A DNA stretch of 64,000 nucleotides from Nocardia carnea (GCF_029868855.1 NZ_JARWOV010000105.1:1-64000); one strand, 5' to 3'; numbered from the stretch's first letter, positions 46,946-55,831 are shown. Translations and numbers: made by a program. The notes: generated by a model not told the origin, from the letters alone.

Positions 46946-47884
46946 ATGCCGGACCTACCCGTCCGCGAGCTGGAGTGTCTGCTGATACTGGCCGAAGAGC
47001 TGCATTTCGGCCGGACGGCCCAGCGCCTGCGGGTGTCGCAGAGCCGGGTGAGCCAGCTGGTCGCCGCGCTGGAACGCACCATCGGCACGCAACTCGTGCA
47101 CCGCACCAGCCGCCGGGTGGCCCTCACCGATTTCGGCGCCGAATTCGTGGAGCGCGTGCGCCCCGTGTACAGCGAGCTGGTCGATCTGGTCGGTGGTGCG
47201 CGGCAGGAGGCGCGGCACGAGCTGCCCGCTCCGGTCCGCCTCGGTTTTCAAGGCATCGCCTACGAAACCGTCACCTGGACACTCACCAGATTCGCCCGCG
47301 ACAACCCCGACGTGGCCTTGTCATTGCAGGAAATCCCGCTCGGCGACCCTTTCGGCGCTGTGCTGGCCGGGCAGGTCGACGCCGCCGTAGCCCTGTTACC
47401 GGTGCGGGAGCCCGAACTCGCGGTCGGCTACGTGTTCCCGCCCGCGCCGCGAATGTTGGCGGTGGGGCGCGGTCATCCTCTGGCGACGGTCGAACGCATC
47501 GATGCCGAAGCCTTGGCCACCGTGGACCTCGTATCGGTGGACGGACCCGCACCGGAATATTGGCGCGACGTCCACTTCCCGCGCTTCACGCCGCTCGGCA
47601 GACCCATCACGGCGACGGTCCGGGTGGCGACGCTCCAAGAAGGGATGACTCTCGCCGCCACCGGGCGGTACGCGATGCTGACCTGCCGTCCGGTGGCGGA
47701 ACGCAATCAGCGCGCCGATCTCCGCTTCGTCCGCGTCACCGGTTTCGACGAGGAGTCGAGGATGGCGTTGATCTGGCGCTCCGCGCACCGCCGGCCGCAA
47801 TTGACGAAGCTGGCGGCCATGCTCGGCGAACTCCCCGGCGCGCCGCAACTACAGGCGGACCCCGGCAGGGCTACCGTCGCCTAG
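46946..47884 (+). CDS. LysR-family transcriptional regulator
   Basis: A 312-aa LysR regulator: LAEELHFGRTAQRLRVSQSRVSQLVAALERTIGTQLVHRTSRRVALTDFG at the N-terminus, then the effector-binding fold. ATG 46946 has GGGAGGAG directly upstream. It likely controls the divergent MFS gene at 45667-46848 through the 46888-46920 site. Confidence 0.88.
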   Translation: MPDLPVRELECLLILAEELHFGRTAQRLRVSQSRVSQLVAALERTIGTQLVHRTSRRVALTDFGAEFVERVRPVYSELVDLVGGARQEARHELPAPVRLGFQGIAYETVTWTLTRFARDNPDVALSLQEIPLGDPFGAVLAGQVDAAVALLPVREPELAVGYVFPPAPRMLAVGRGHPLATVERIDAEALATVDLVSVDGPAPEYWRDVHFPRFTPLGRPITATVRVATLQEGMTLAATGRYAMLTCRPVAERNQRADLRFVRVTGFDEESRMALIWRSAHRRPQLTKLAAMLGELPGAPQLQADPGRATVA

Positions 47885-48068
47885 CGGCACCGGCCGAGCG
47901 GGGTACACGGCTGCACTCTCGCCGGATATGCGTTCCCTGTCTTCTTGCACCGAACCGGAGGCCGCGGCAGCACGAACCCCTTCCGATGTCGATCCGGACG
48001 GCCGGCGAATACCGCGGCCGCCGGCGTCATCCGGACAGTGACCGCGTGAGGCATACGAAAGGCCGACA

Positions 48069-49097
48069 TTGAGCACACCGCGATCCTCCCGCACCACCGC
48101 AGTGCGATACGCCCTCGCCGCCGCTCTGACCACCGCCTGCCTGATCGGCACCTGCGCGACCGGGACAGCCGATCCCGGGGCGGCGAGCGTGGTTTCGGTG
48201 GAGCAGGTGAACGACCGGCAGCAACTGGTTTCGGTGTTCTCACCGGCGATGAACCGGCCGATCCAGGTGCAGGTCATCCGAGCCGCGGACGGTTCCCGCC
48301 CGCGACCCACGCTGTATCTGCTGAACGGTTCGCAGGGCGGTCCCCACGGCAGCGGCTGGGATGTACAAACCGACGCCGTCGGATTCCTGCGCGACAAAGA
48401 CGTCAATGTCGTGACCCCGTTCGGCGGCGCCGGTTCCTACTACACCGACTGGATCCGCGACGACGCCGTCCTGGGCCGGAACAAATGGCAGACCTTCCTC
48501 AACGAAGAGCTGCCACCGGTGATCGAGGGATTCCTGAACGCCGACGGCACCCGGGCACTGGCCGGCGTATCGATGAGCGGCACCTCGGTATTGAACCTGG
48601 CCGTCGCCAAACCCGGCTTCTGGAAAAGCGTCGCCTCCTACAGCGGGTGCGCGCAGACCTCGGACCCGCTCGGACAGGAGTTCGTCCGGATCACCGTCGA
48701 GACCTGGGGCGGCGGCCAGAGCGTCGAAAACATGTGGGGCCCACGCAACGGACCACTGTGGCGCGCCAACGATCCCCTGGTGAACGCCGACCGGCTGCGC
48801 GGCACCGCCATCTACCTGAGCACGGGCAGCGGTCTCCCGGCGGCACCGCACGACACTCCCGCCGACAAAAGGGTCCAGGAGGGGCGGATACCGCTGCCGG
48901 TGCAGATCGCCTTCGGCGGACCGATCGAAGCAGCGATTCAGCACTGCACGATGAACCTCACCAACCGGCTGCGCGAACTGAATATCCCCGTGACACTGCA
49001 TGATCGGCCGGTAGGCACGCACTCCTGGGGTTACTGGGAGGACGACCTGCACCATTCCTGGCCGTTCCTCGCCGATTCGCTGGGAGTCCCCGCCTGA
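48069..49097 (+). CDS. Secreted antigen-85-like alpha/beta esterase
   Basis: A 342-aa alpha/beta hydrolase of the esterase/mycolyltransferase (Ag85-related) family. The N-terminal hydrophobic segment (YALAAALTTACLIGTCATGTADP) looks like a signal peptide. The nucleophile is in ALAGVSMSGTSVLNLA, the oxyanion region in TLYLLNGSQGGPHGSGWDVQ, and the catalytic His in VGTHSWGYWEDDLHHSWP. Such proteins act on trehalose mycolates or other cell-wall esters in mycolic-acid bacteria; true mycolyltransferase activity is not shown. Translation begins at a TTG after GAAAGG. Confidence 0.85.
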   Translation: MSTPRSSRTTAVRYALAAALTTACLIGTCATGTADPGAASVVSVEQVNDRQQLVSVFSPAMNRPIQVQVIRAADGSRPRPTLYLLNGSQGGPHGSGWDVQTDAVGFLRDKDVNVVTPFGGAGSYYTDWIRDDAVLGRNKWQTFLNEELPPVIEGFLNADGTRALAGVSMSGTSVLNLAVAKPGFWKSVASYSGCAQTSDPLGQEFVRITVETWGGGQSVENMWGPRNGPLWRANDPLVNADRLRGTAIYLSTGSGLPAAPHDTPADKRVQEGRIPLPVQIAFGGPIEAAIQHCTMNLTNRLRELNIPVTLHDRPVGTHSWGYWEDDLHHSWPFLADSLGVPA

Positions 49098-49268
49098 GCC
49101 CGAATCGGGCGCCGGATATTCGCTACCGGATCGGCCGGTTCCACCACTGGCCGATCCGCCCCGGCACCGCGTCTCCATCTGTCCTGAAGCGAAATCCACG
49201 ACTCCGCCTTCTCGCTGGCCGGTGCAGGCATGATCCGTTGTCGCCGTGAACACCTGCCGGGGCGAGAA

Positions 49269-50213
49269 TCAGCGACCGTACAGCCCGGCCAGCTCGCTGC
49301 CGATCCGCGCCAGCTCCGCCTGAACCGGCGGGGGCGCGAGCACCTCGACCAGCGAGCCCCAGCCGGCGAGATTCCGGGCGATATCGCGAGGCGTCGGTGC
49401 GGCGATCCGTACGCGGCTGCGCCCGTCGTCGAGCTCGGCCTCGGTGTGGCAGTGGAGGCCGAAATGGTCGCGCAGGATCGGCACGTGCCGGGTCTCGACG
49501 AGCACCGTCGCCCAGGTGCGGGACCGCTTCCGCTCCACCTCTCCGACCACCTCCTTCCAGGCCCGGTCGAGTGCGAAGTCGTCGGGACGTTCCGCCGGGT
49601 CCTCGGTCGCCACCGCCTCGACGACGCGGTCTACTCGGAAGGTGCGCTGTCCACGCTCGGTACCGGCGATCAAGTACCAGACGTCGTCCTTGTCGACGAG
49701 CCCCCACGGGTCGACCAGGCGCACCGATCGCTCCCCCTTGGCATCGGTGTAGGCCAGTCGCACACGCCGGCGGCGTACCACCGCGTTCTGCAGGAGACCG
49801 ACGAGGTCCGGTCGCGGCCGGTCCAGCCCGCTCCACCCGGTGCGATCGTTCATGGCCGCGCCGGCGGCCGCTTCCGCGTCGGCCCGGAAGGTGTGCGGGA
49901 GAGCACGGAGGAGCTTGCGGAGGGCGGTCTTGGCCTCGCCCGAGACCGAGGCCGCCGAACCGACCAGCAGGAACAGTGCCTGCGTCTCGGTGGCCGACAG
50001 CCCGCTGAGATCGGTGCGCGCGCCGCCGACAAGCGCCCAGCCACCACCGCGCCCCGGCTGCGGATACACGGGAATTCCTGCCGCCGCCAGCGCTTCCAGA
50101 TCGCGGCGGGCGGTCGCCACCGACACCTCGAGCTCCGTGGCGAGCTCAGCGGCGGTCACCCGCCCTCGATGCTGGAGAAACAACAGGGCCGCGACAAGCC
50201 GGTCTGCGCGCAT
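49269..50213 (-). CDS. WYL-domain transcriptional regulator
   Basis: A 314-aa YafY-type regulator. The N-terminal HTH_11 (RADRLVAALLFLQHRGRVTAAELATELEVSVATARRDLEALAAAGIPVY) is followed by the WYL domain (VRLVDPWGLVDKDDVWYLIAGTERGQRTFRVDRV) and a WCX-type C-terminus. WYL domains bind nucleic-acid-like or small ligands. ATG 50213 is preferred over the earlier frame opening. It is divergent from the VOC/YdeI pair, with a perfect palindrome between. Confidence 0.87.
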   Translation of the reverse strand: MRADRLVAALLFLQHRGRVTAAELATELEVSVATARRDLEALAAAGIPVYPQPGRGGGWALVGGARTDLSGLSATETQALFLLVGSAASVSGEAKTALRKLLRALPHTFRADAEAAAGAAMNDRTGWSGLDRPRPDLVGLLQNAVVRRRRVRLAYTDAKGERSVRLVDPWGLVDKDDVWYLIAGTERGQRTFRVDRVVEAVATEDPAERPDDFALDRAWKEVVGEVERKRSRTWATVLVETRHVPILRDHFGLHCHTEAELDDGRSRVRIAAPTPRDIARNLAGWGSLVEVLAPPPVQAELARIGSELAGLYGR

Positions 50214-50231
50214 TGCTCCAACCTCCCCGAA

Positions 50232-50256
50232 AAAGTGCTCAGTTGGTGAGCACTTT
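50232..50256. promoter_or_regulatory. Operator AAAGTGCTCA-N5-TGAGCACTTT
   Basis: Perfect 10-bp arms (50232-50241 and 50247-50256) between the WYL regulator and the divergent VOC-protein gene. The most likely ligand is the WYL regulator itself. Confidence 0.8.
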
Positions 50257-50306
50257 AGCTGGAAGAGTGACACCCGACAGTCAGGAACAAGAGAGGAACA
50301 ACCGCC

Positions 50307-50726
50307 ATGCTGCGAGGACTCACCACCACCAACTTCGTCGTCGACGATCTCGGCTCCGCCGTGCGCTGGTACACCGAACTGCTCGGTGTCGAGCCCTACT
50401 TCGTCCGTGAGGTCGAGGGCACACCCGCATACGTCGAGTTCCGCATCGGCGATTTCGAACACGAACTCGGGTTCATCGACCGCCGGTTCGCGCCCGCGAG
50501 CCGGGCCGGCTCGGACGTCGGCGCGACACTCACCTACTGGGCCGTCGACGATGTCCGGGCCGCGTACGAACGACTGCTGTCACTGGGAGCCACATCGCAT
50601 CAGGACGTCACCGAACGCGGCCCGGGATTCGTCACCGCGTCGGTCATCGACCCGTTCGGCAACGCGCTCGGCGTCATGTACAACCAGCACTACCTCGACA
50701 TCGTCGAGTCGACGAAGGGCGCCTGA
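50307..50726 (+). CDS. VOC-superfamily (glyoxalase/bleomycin-resistance) protein
   Basis: A 139-aa vicinal-oxygen-chelate protein. One full pair of beta-alpha-beta-beta-beta modules is visible: LTTTNFVVDDLGSAVRWYTELLGVEPYF and WAVDDVRAAYERLLSLGATSHQDVTE...VIDPFGNALGVMYNQHY. Members isomerise, cleave or sequester small molecules. ATG 50307 has GAGAGGAA upstream. It is transcribed with the YdeI-like gene one base downstream and is likely under WYL-regulator control. Confidence 0.87.
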   Translation: MLRGLTTTNFVVDDLGSAVRWYTELLGVEPYFVREVEGTPAYVEFRIGDFEHELGFIDRRFAPASRAGSDVGATLTYWAVDDVRAAYERLLSLGATSHQDVTERGPGFVTASVIDPFGNALGVMYNQHYLDIVESTKGA

Positions 50727-50727
50727 T

Positions 50728-51105
50728 ATGGACGTGCAGGCAACCAGCGCCGAGGTGTGGCGCGCCTGGCTGGAAACCCACGGCCGCTCCGAGACCGAGG
50801 TCTGGCTGGTGATCCCCCACAAGGACAGCGCGACACCCGGACTGCGCTACCACGAGGCCATCGAACACGCCCTCTGCTACGGCTGGATCGACGGGCTGCA
50901 CCGCAAACACGATGCCCACAGCTCACGGCTGCGGTTCACCCCACGCCGGCCGACGAGCAGCTGGAGCGCGGTCAACCGGGAGCGCGCCGCCCGCATGACC
51001 GCGCAGGGCCTGATGACCGAGGCCGGGCAAGCAGCCATCGACCTCGCCAAATCGCGCGGTACCTGGCAGAGCACACCCGACGAGCCGCCCGCCGGTTGGC
51101 AATAA
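50728..51105 (+). CDS. YdeI/OmpD-associated-family protein
   Basis: A 125-aa protein of the YdeI family: WRAWLETHGRSETEVWLVIPHKDS, YHEAIEHALCYGWIDGLHRKHD and SRLRFTPRRPTSSWSAVNRERAARM are the family signature. Its function is poorly known (linked to stress or peptide resistance in a few bacteria). It begins immediately after the VOC gene stop, so the two are an operon. Confidence 0.87.
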   Translation: MDVQATSAEVWRAWLETHGRSETEVWLVIPHKDSATPGLRYHEAIEHALCYGWIDGLHRKHDAHSSRLRFTPRRPTSSWSAVNRERAARMTAQGLMTEAGQAAIDLAKSRGTWQSTPDEPPAGWQ

Positions 51106-51123
51106 TTCGCCGCAGCCTGCTTC

Positions 51124-51459
51124 CTATCGGTGGCAAGTCTTCCTATCGACCGCGGTCGCGCCAGAAGCTTCCGCGATCCGGTCGATGTCCCGCGCCAGAT
51201 TGAAGTCCAGCTCGGTCAGTTTCCGACCGACATCGTGGGTCGTGATCCGGAACTCGATCCGCTGCCATGTGATTAGCATGTCAGGATGGTGGCTCACCTC
51301 TCGTGCCTTCGCCGCGACATACATCGCGAGGTGCACGCACTCGTGGTAGGTGTGCGCGAATGTGCGTGTGATCTCGTCACCGTCACGCTTCCAGCCAGAC
51401 AGAGCTTCGAGGCGGCGGGAAATTTCGTTGTCGTCCAGCAGTGCGGGAAGTTCGGTCAT
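51124..51459 (-). CDS. 4a-hydroxytetrahydrobiopterin dehydratase (PCD family)
   Basis: A 111-aa pterin-4a-carbinolamine dehydratase: WKRDGDEITRTFAHTYHECV, the active-site SHHPDM and ITTHDVGRKLTELDFNLARDID. It recycles tetrahydrobiopterin after aromatic hydroxylases and also acts in other pterin chemistry. Its ATG overlaps the stop of the upstream Cro/C1-TPR regulator gene (ATGA), a coupling that suggests the regulator and enzyme are expressed together. No aromatic amino acid hydroxylase is near. Confidence 0.9.
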   Translation of the reverse strand: MTELPALLDDNEISRRLEALSGWKRDGDEITRTFAHTYHECVHLAMYVAAKAREVSHHPDMLITWQRIEFRITTHDVGRKLTELDFNLARDIDRIAEASGATAVDRKTCHR

Positions 51460-52787
51460 GCGACGGACCCTACGAGAGCGCGAAGTTCACGTCCCGCTGA
51501 GGTGTACCCCCAAGCCCGGGCATGGGAAGTGATCCCCTGCAGTTCGATGCGGAGCCTCGCCGACCCAGTAACTCGCGCCGCATCCACCGCTTCCGCTGCC
51601 GCCCATACGGCCCGGTCGGGGTCAGGGACTCTGGAAAGCACAGCCGACTGCCGTGCCCGGAACACCGCATTGTCGCGGCGTGCTGACTCCGGCATGGAGT
51701 CCATGATCTCGTCCCACAGGGCGACTGCATCGGTTGCGTCCTGCGTACTTCCGGTGCGCCCGTAACAGGTCGCACGCTGTACTTCCACATAGCGCGGGGT
51801 ACGGCGGCAGGAATTTCCCCACGGATGCGCGTCATCAATTCGGTCGATGAGAGGAACAGCCTCATCGAGCCGGCGGTCCGCTGTGGACCGATCACCGAGC
51901 ATTGCGTGCCCATGCGCCTCGTACTGAAGCGCCATCACGCGGACCTTCGGGGAAAGCTTCGTCCCGACCGCTAGAGCTGCACGCGCGTAGTCGACGACAG
52001 TACGGCCGTCGTTGTCGTCCAGCGCGAGCATTGCCATATTCGAAAGCGCGTAGGAGATGAGCTGGGGATTGCCGCAGCGGTGCGCGAGAGATAACGTGGC
52101 ACCCCGCCATTTTGCCGAGGCCGCACGATTCCCTGCATCCTGATACAGCCACCCGAGAAGAGCGGCATACGCGGTGCCGATCTCGAGCAGCCCCCGCCTC
52201 ACCGGCGGGGCAGCCGTACCAGCGAGCCGCGCGATCAATTCCGTTTGAGCCTGCACGGTGGGAATGAGGTACAGAGGCCCCAGATACATATCTGCGGTGT
52301 AGTGACCGGAGAGTTGGGAGCGGAAGTAGTCCACGAGTTCCGGGGCCACACGGGTGCCACTCACCACGTCTGACATTTCGATTGGCGTCGTAATCGTGTC
52401 CGACTTCGCGACACCGACAGCGAGGGTCGGCAATCCTAGAATGGTGGCCCCGAAATCACGTCGCCTCACGTCATCGACTTTCTGCGGGTCGAACAAATCA
52501 TCGGCAGTACTCAGCGAGGATACTTCCGGCCCGGCGGTTTGGGGAGTCGAGTCCGGCTCGCGTAGAGCGACATCGAATCGTGCCCGCTGCTCATCATCGA
52601 GCCTGCGGCGGGTGGTGTCCATACACTCGGAGTACTTCGCCCCCAGCGTGATATCCGCACCCCTGCGCTCCCATTTGCCGACCGACTCGATCGAACAACC
52701 GATCCGGTCGGCGAACTGAACCTGCGTGTCCCGCAACGCTGTACGCAGCGCGGCGACCTCGAGCCCAGTCCACTTGATAATCGTCAT
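51456..52787 (-). CDS. Cro/C1-type HTH regulator with TPR-like C-terminal domain
   Basis: A 443-aa regulator. The N-terminal helix-turn-helix (LRTALRDTQVQFADRIGCSIESVGKWERRG) is followed by a linker and a long helical repeat region (GTAYAALLGWLYQDAGNRAASAKWRGATLSLAHRCGNPQLISYALSNMAMLALDDND) like the TPR-containing regulators common in Streptomyces and Nocardia. ATG 52787 is chosen over the frame opening at 52892. It is divergent from a chain of small genes at 52955-53750. A signalling ligand is unknown. Confidence 0.83.
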   Translation of the reverse strand: MTIIKWTGLEVAALRTALRDTQVQFADRIGCSIESVGKWERRGADITLGAKYSECMDTTRRRLDDEQRARFDVALREPDSTPQTAGPEVSSLSTADDLFDPQKVDDVRRRDFGATILGLPTLAVGVAKSDTITTPIEMSDVVSGTRVAPELVDYFRSQLSGHYTADMYLGPLYLIPTVQAQTELIARLAGTAAPPVRRGLLEIGTAYAALLGWLYQDAGNRAASAKWRGATLSLAHRCGNPQLISYALSNMAMLALDDNDGRTVVDYARAALAVGTKLSPKVRVMALQYEAHGHAMLGDRSTADRRLDEAVPLIDRIDDAHPWGNSCRRTPRYVEVQRATCYGRTGSTQDATDAVALWDEIMDSMPESARRDNAVFRARQSAVLSRVPDPDRAVWAAAEAVDAARVTGSARLRIELQGITSHARAWGYTSAGRELRALVGSVA

Positions 52788-52954
52788 CTTTCGGCGTTCT
52801 CCCCTCCGCTGCGATACCGCCAGGGTACGGCCTCCGTACGGGTTCGGTGTGTCCTTCTGCCGCAAGAACACAGCAATGCTGAAACCGATCATTACCGCAA
52901 CCCGCAGAGGCGCACGCTCGACTTTCGCCCCAACAGAACCCGGAGCCGACCGTT

Positions 52955-53305
52955 ATGCCCGTTCCCTCAACCGAAACCACCGTCCGCGAGCCGGCCTGCG
53001 TGGACCCGATCCCTTCCGGTACCGCCCCGGTCGACGACCACCTGCGTCAGGAACCACCGAAACTCCCCACCAGACGCGCGCACAACCAGTCGATGGCGGC
53101 CACCCTCCGACTCTGGCACACCCGCAACCGCGACCTCCTCGAGCGCGTCGCCGCCGGCCTCCGCCACCTCGACCACCCGGCAGCCTGCAAGAGCACCGAC
53201 CCCATCCGCGGGCGAGCACACGCCATCCACCTGATGGCCGACCACACCAAACACAACTGCCGGCGTTTCCGGCTCGCGGCACAGTACATCGAGGACAATC
53301 AGTGA
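52955..53305 (+). CDS. Small hypothetical protein divergent from the HTH-TPR gene
   Basis: A 116-aa protein (ATG 52955 after a GGAG) with a Pro-rich N-terminus and a basic helical part (SMAATLRLWHTRNRDLLERVAAGLRHLDHP...AIHLMADHTKHNCRRFRLAAQYIEDNQ). I do not recognise a family. Divergence from the regulator suggests it is its target. Its last codon overlaps a GTG of a 24-codon frame (GTGA). Confidence 0.55.
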   Translation: MPVPSTETTVREPACVDPIPSGTAPVDDHLRQEPPKLPTRRAHNQSMAATLRLWHTRNRDLLERVAAGLRHLDHPAACKSTDPIRGRAHAIHLMADHTKHNCRRFRLAAQYIEDNQ

Positions 53306-53376
53306 CCGCCGGACCGAGGGTGTGCGGCTCGGTTCCGGTACATCCCTATCGAATCGTGGAGGGGCAAGCACTGTGA
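53302..53376 (+). CDS. Possible 24-codon coupled peptide
   Basis: A GTG overlapping the preceding stop (GTGA) opens a 24-codon frame ending at 53376, whose stop in turn overlaps the next GTG (GTGA). The chain of two 4-bp overlaps is the only argument for it; the peptide has no recognisable feature. Confidence 0.2.
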   Translation: MTAGPRVCGSVPVHPYRIVEGQAL

Positions 53377-53750
53377 CGAAACCGGACGCACGGACACAGG
53401 CGGTTGCCCTCCGGCCTGCCACTCGCCGTGCTGATCCTGTCGGTGACGCTGCCCGAGCGCCGGGAGCCGTCCGCGACTCGGGAAAGGCAAGGTCGCCGGT
53501 CTTCGCCGTGGAAGCACCGTCACGGCTGAACGTACCAACGGGTCCCAAGTGCATGATCACCATCAGCGAGACGGGCTCCCAAACGATCAGCGCCGAGGTT
53601 CGACAGCACGCGCAACGGACGACTTACCCACGACGACCTGCGCACGGCCGCAAACAACGCCCCGTCGCCTGCAGGGTCGAGCAGATCATGATGATTGCGT
53701 ATCACTCGGGCGGCCGAGGCCAGGTTGCGGGCGGGCTCGTGGGCGGGTAG
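53373..53750 (+). CDS. Doubtful hypothetical protein
   Basis: A GTG overlapping the previous stop opens a 125-codon frame. Third-position GC is only moderate and the sequence (ARTQAVALRPATRRADPVGDAARAPGAVRDSGK, later Arg-rich) looks degenerate. A second frame briefly encodes GLPLAVLILSVTLPERREP, so the region may be a decayed gene. Part of it shares DNA similarity with 56330-56375. Confidence 0.22.
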   Translation: MTKPDARTQAVALRPATRRADPVGDAARAPGAVRDSGKARSPVFAVEAPSRLNVPTGPKCMITISETGSQTISAEVRQHAQRTTYPRRPAHGRKQRPVACRVEQIMMIAYHSGGRGQVAGGLVGG

Positions 53751-53804
53751 GTGCTGACTCTGATAGCGTGCTTCTAAGTCTGTACTCGCTCAAGGGGGTC
53801 GCTC

Positions 53805-54125
53805 ATTTCTGAGCCCGAGAATCCGACACCAGATTTGCACGTTGTGCCGGAAGAAGTAGTCGACGCCGGCCAGTTCGTCCAGCAGACGGCGAATACCCTT
53901 GTCAACGCACTGCATTCCCTTGATACGGATATCGAGGGAATGCTTGGAGTATGGAGGGGCGTCTCGGCATCCAGCTATCAGGCAGGATGGCAGGAGACCA
54001 AGCAGGGGGTCATAACGGTCTTGGATGCGTTGGGGGACATCGCAGTTCTACTGGGCGTCAACAGTCGCACCTATGTTGAACAGGACGACGACAACTCTCA
54101 GAGTTATGGGTCGCTGAATATTTGA
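53805..54125 (+). CDS. WXG100-family (ESAT-6-like) protein
   Basis: A 106-aa helical-hairpin protein. Seen directly: VVPEEVVDAGQFVQQTANTLVNALHSLDTDIEGML, the turn motif W-x-G in LGVWRGVSASSYQAGW, and a second helix. WXG100 proteins are secreted by type VII (ESX) systems or act as partners for toxins. Start choice is unusual: the frame carries a strong AAGGGGG (53792-53798) six bases before ATT at 53805, giving a normal ISEPENPTPD N-terminus. The alternatives TTG 53835 and GTG 53844 lack any ribosome site. It heads a cluster with a second WXG100-like gene, a toxin and an immunity gene. Confidence 0.72.
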   Translation: MSEPENPTPDLHVVPEEVVDAGQFVQQTANTLVNALHSLDTDIEGMLGVWRGVSASSYQAGWQETKQGVITVLDALGDIAVLLGVNSRTYVEQDDDNSQSYGSLNI

Positions 54126-54137
54126 GAACAGTGAACA

Positions 54138-54449
54138 GTGAAGGTGAACGTGCCCGAGGAATATTCTTTTCAAGTTGATCTTGCAGAGTTGGACAATATC
54201 ACCGCGCGCGTAGGGAACTTTATCGGCTTCCTTGCCGACAGTCTCACCGCCCTCGAACAGCGGATGGCAGCTCTGCATACCACGTGGGGAGGGGAGGCAG
54301 CGACGGCACAGCGAGATGCCTTTCGACAGTGGGCTGCCGGGGTCACCGATGCCGCCGAGGGTATAGATGCCATGAGAAATGCAGCCCGGGCAGCACACGA
54401 TCGATACACCGCGGCAATCGAGACCAACCGCGTGATCCTGGGCCGGTGA
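54138..54449 (+). CDS. WXG100-family protein, second copy
   Basis: A 103-aa WXG100 protein: DLAELDNITARVGNFIGFLADSLTALEQRMAALHTTWGGEAATAQRDAF with WGG at the hairpin turn, then GIDAMRNAARAAHDRYTAAIETN. It probably pairs with the neighbouring WXG100 protein as a heterodimer or chaperones the toxin downstream. GTG 54138 is the probable start; GTG 54144 or 54150 are possible. Confidence 0.8.
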   Translation: MKVNVPEEYSFQVDLAELDNITARVGNFIGFLADSLTALEQRMAALHTTWGGEAATAQRDAFRQWAAGVTDAAEGIDAMRNAARAAHDRYTAAIETNRVILGR

Positions 54450-54550
54450 CTTTCATCATCAGCGAACCGGGCGACGAACACTGCGCCGTACAAGAATTCG
54501 CTTGGCACGCTAGTCGGAAGTTTGACGATGTCCGATAGGTGGTGGTGCCC

Positions 54551-55831
54551 ATGACGACCTTGGTAGTCGATCCGACAGTGTATTTGCAGGCGGGTGAGTC
54601 GCTGTACTCCCACGCCACCGAGTATCAGCGGGCCTATTCCACCCGGATCGCCGCACTTGGAGAGACCGCCAACATGGGCGGCAACGTCGGCGAATCCAAA
54701 GCTTGGGCGACCTCATACGATTCGACCGTCGCCACCGCGATGAGCATGACGGAATTGTTGATCAACGCGATGGGCAACTACGCCAACATCGTTCGTGAGC
54801 TTGGCTATAACCATGCCCTCGCCGACTATGTCGAAGGGACCGGCCGACCGGAGCCGACCAAACCCACGCAATTTCCACCGGCCGTTGAGAAGCGTCCGGC
54901 ACCACCGCCCTCGGCCGGTGGCCCCGGCAGCGGCCTTTTCGACGACGTCGGATTCGCTGTGTCAGCTCTCGAGGATTTCGGCGTTTCAATTCCCGACGGA
55001 GAGCCCGGGGACCTCGAAGTCGCCGCAGATGTTTGGGAAAAATTCGCCGCCGACCCGGTGGTCGCAAACCTTCCCGCGAAATTAGATCAGATCGCGAAGT
55101 CATTCGAAACCGAAACTGCGCCCGACGCGGCATTGGTAGATGAGGATATTCGTGAACTGAAGAATTCAGCGGAGGGTCTGTTGACCCTCTATAGAGACCT
55201 CGCAAATTCCTGCCGAGGACACCATGATGCGATCGTGGAATTCCGACGACAACTAGGAAATCTGCTGGTTGACCTCGGAAAGGATCTCGCCCAAGAGGTC
55301 GCCGAAACCGTCGTGCTAGGTGTAATCGCAGGCGCGTTGACGGCAGGGTTCGGCACCGCCGCTGTCGCGGCAGCCAAAGCCGGCAAACTCGCATTGAAGA
55401 TGAAGAATTATGTCGATCGTGTCATCAGCGCAAAGCGGGCGGCAAAGTTTGTCGATAAAGTCACGCAGACCGGCGATGATCTTGCGGTCAGACGCGCCGA
55501 GCTTCAACGAATCGCCGATCTCCTCGCACAGCGAACCGCCGATATAGCGAAAGCCGCAAGTGACAGATTGAAAAGTTCCCTCGACTATGCGCTCGATAAA
55601 GAGGCGATGGGGCACGTCTTCGTACCGAAGCACAAATTGGACAATTTGGTGAAGTCGTTGGGTGGCGAAGAGGCTACGATGACGAAGATCATCGAGAGCG
55701 TGCAGGGAGTTCCGGAAGGCGTATACAATGCCTCGAACCCCCTGGTGCGCACTATCAATGGCGAAACGGTTCACATTCGCGGGGCTATGATAAACGGAGT
55801 ATTCAAGATCGGTACCGCCTACATTCCGTAA
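54551..55831 (+). CDS. Polymorphic toxin with WXG-like N-terminus and C-terminal effector domain
   Basis: A 426-aa protein. The N-terminal ~95 residues are helical (VDPTVYLQAGESLYSHATEYQRAYSTRIAALGETA) like secreted actinobacterial toxin leaders, followed by a Pro-rich linker (about 105-130), a helical central part with one hydrophobic segment (ETVVLGVIAGALTAGFGTAAVAAAKAG) and a C-terminal domain of about 75 residues beginning at HVFVPKHKLDNLVKSLGGEE and ending INGVFKIGTAYIP. That module resembles widespread C-terminal effector domains of the BECR RNase type, but this is inference and the exact family is not certain. The start is ATG 54551. An immunity gene follows after 26 bp. Codon use is AT-richer than in core genes. 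Confidence 0.75.
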   Translation: MTTLVVDPTVYLQAGESLYSHATEYQRAYSTRIAALGETANMGGNVGESKAWATSYDSTVATAMSMTELLINAMGNYANIVRELGYNHALADYVEGTGRPEPTKPTQFPPAVEKRPAPPPSAGGPGSGLFDDVGFAVSALEDFGVSIPDGEPGDLEVAADVWEKFAADPVVANLPAKLDQIAKSFETETAPDAALVDEDIRELKNSAEGLLTLYRDLANSCRGHHDAIVEFRRQLGNLLVDLGKDLAQEVAETVVLGVIAGALTAGFGTAAVAAAKAGKLALKMKNYVDRVISAKRAAKFVDKVTQTGDDLAVRRAELQRIADLLAQRTADIAKAASDRLKSSLDYALDKEAMGHVFVPKHKLDNLVKSLGGEEATMTKIIESVQGVPEGVYNASNPLVRTINGETVHIRGAMINGVFKIGTAYIP

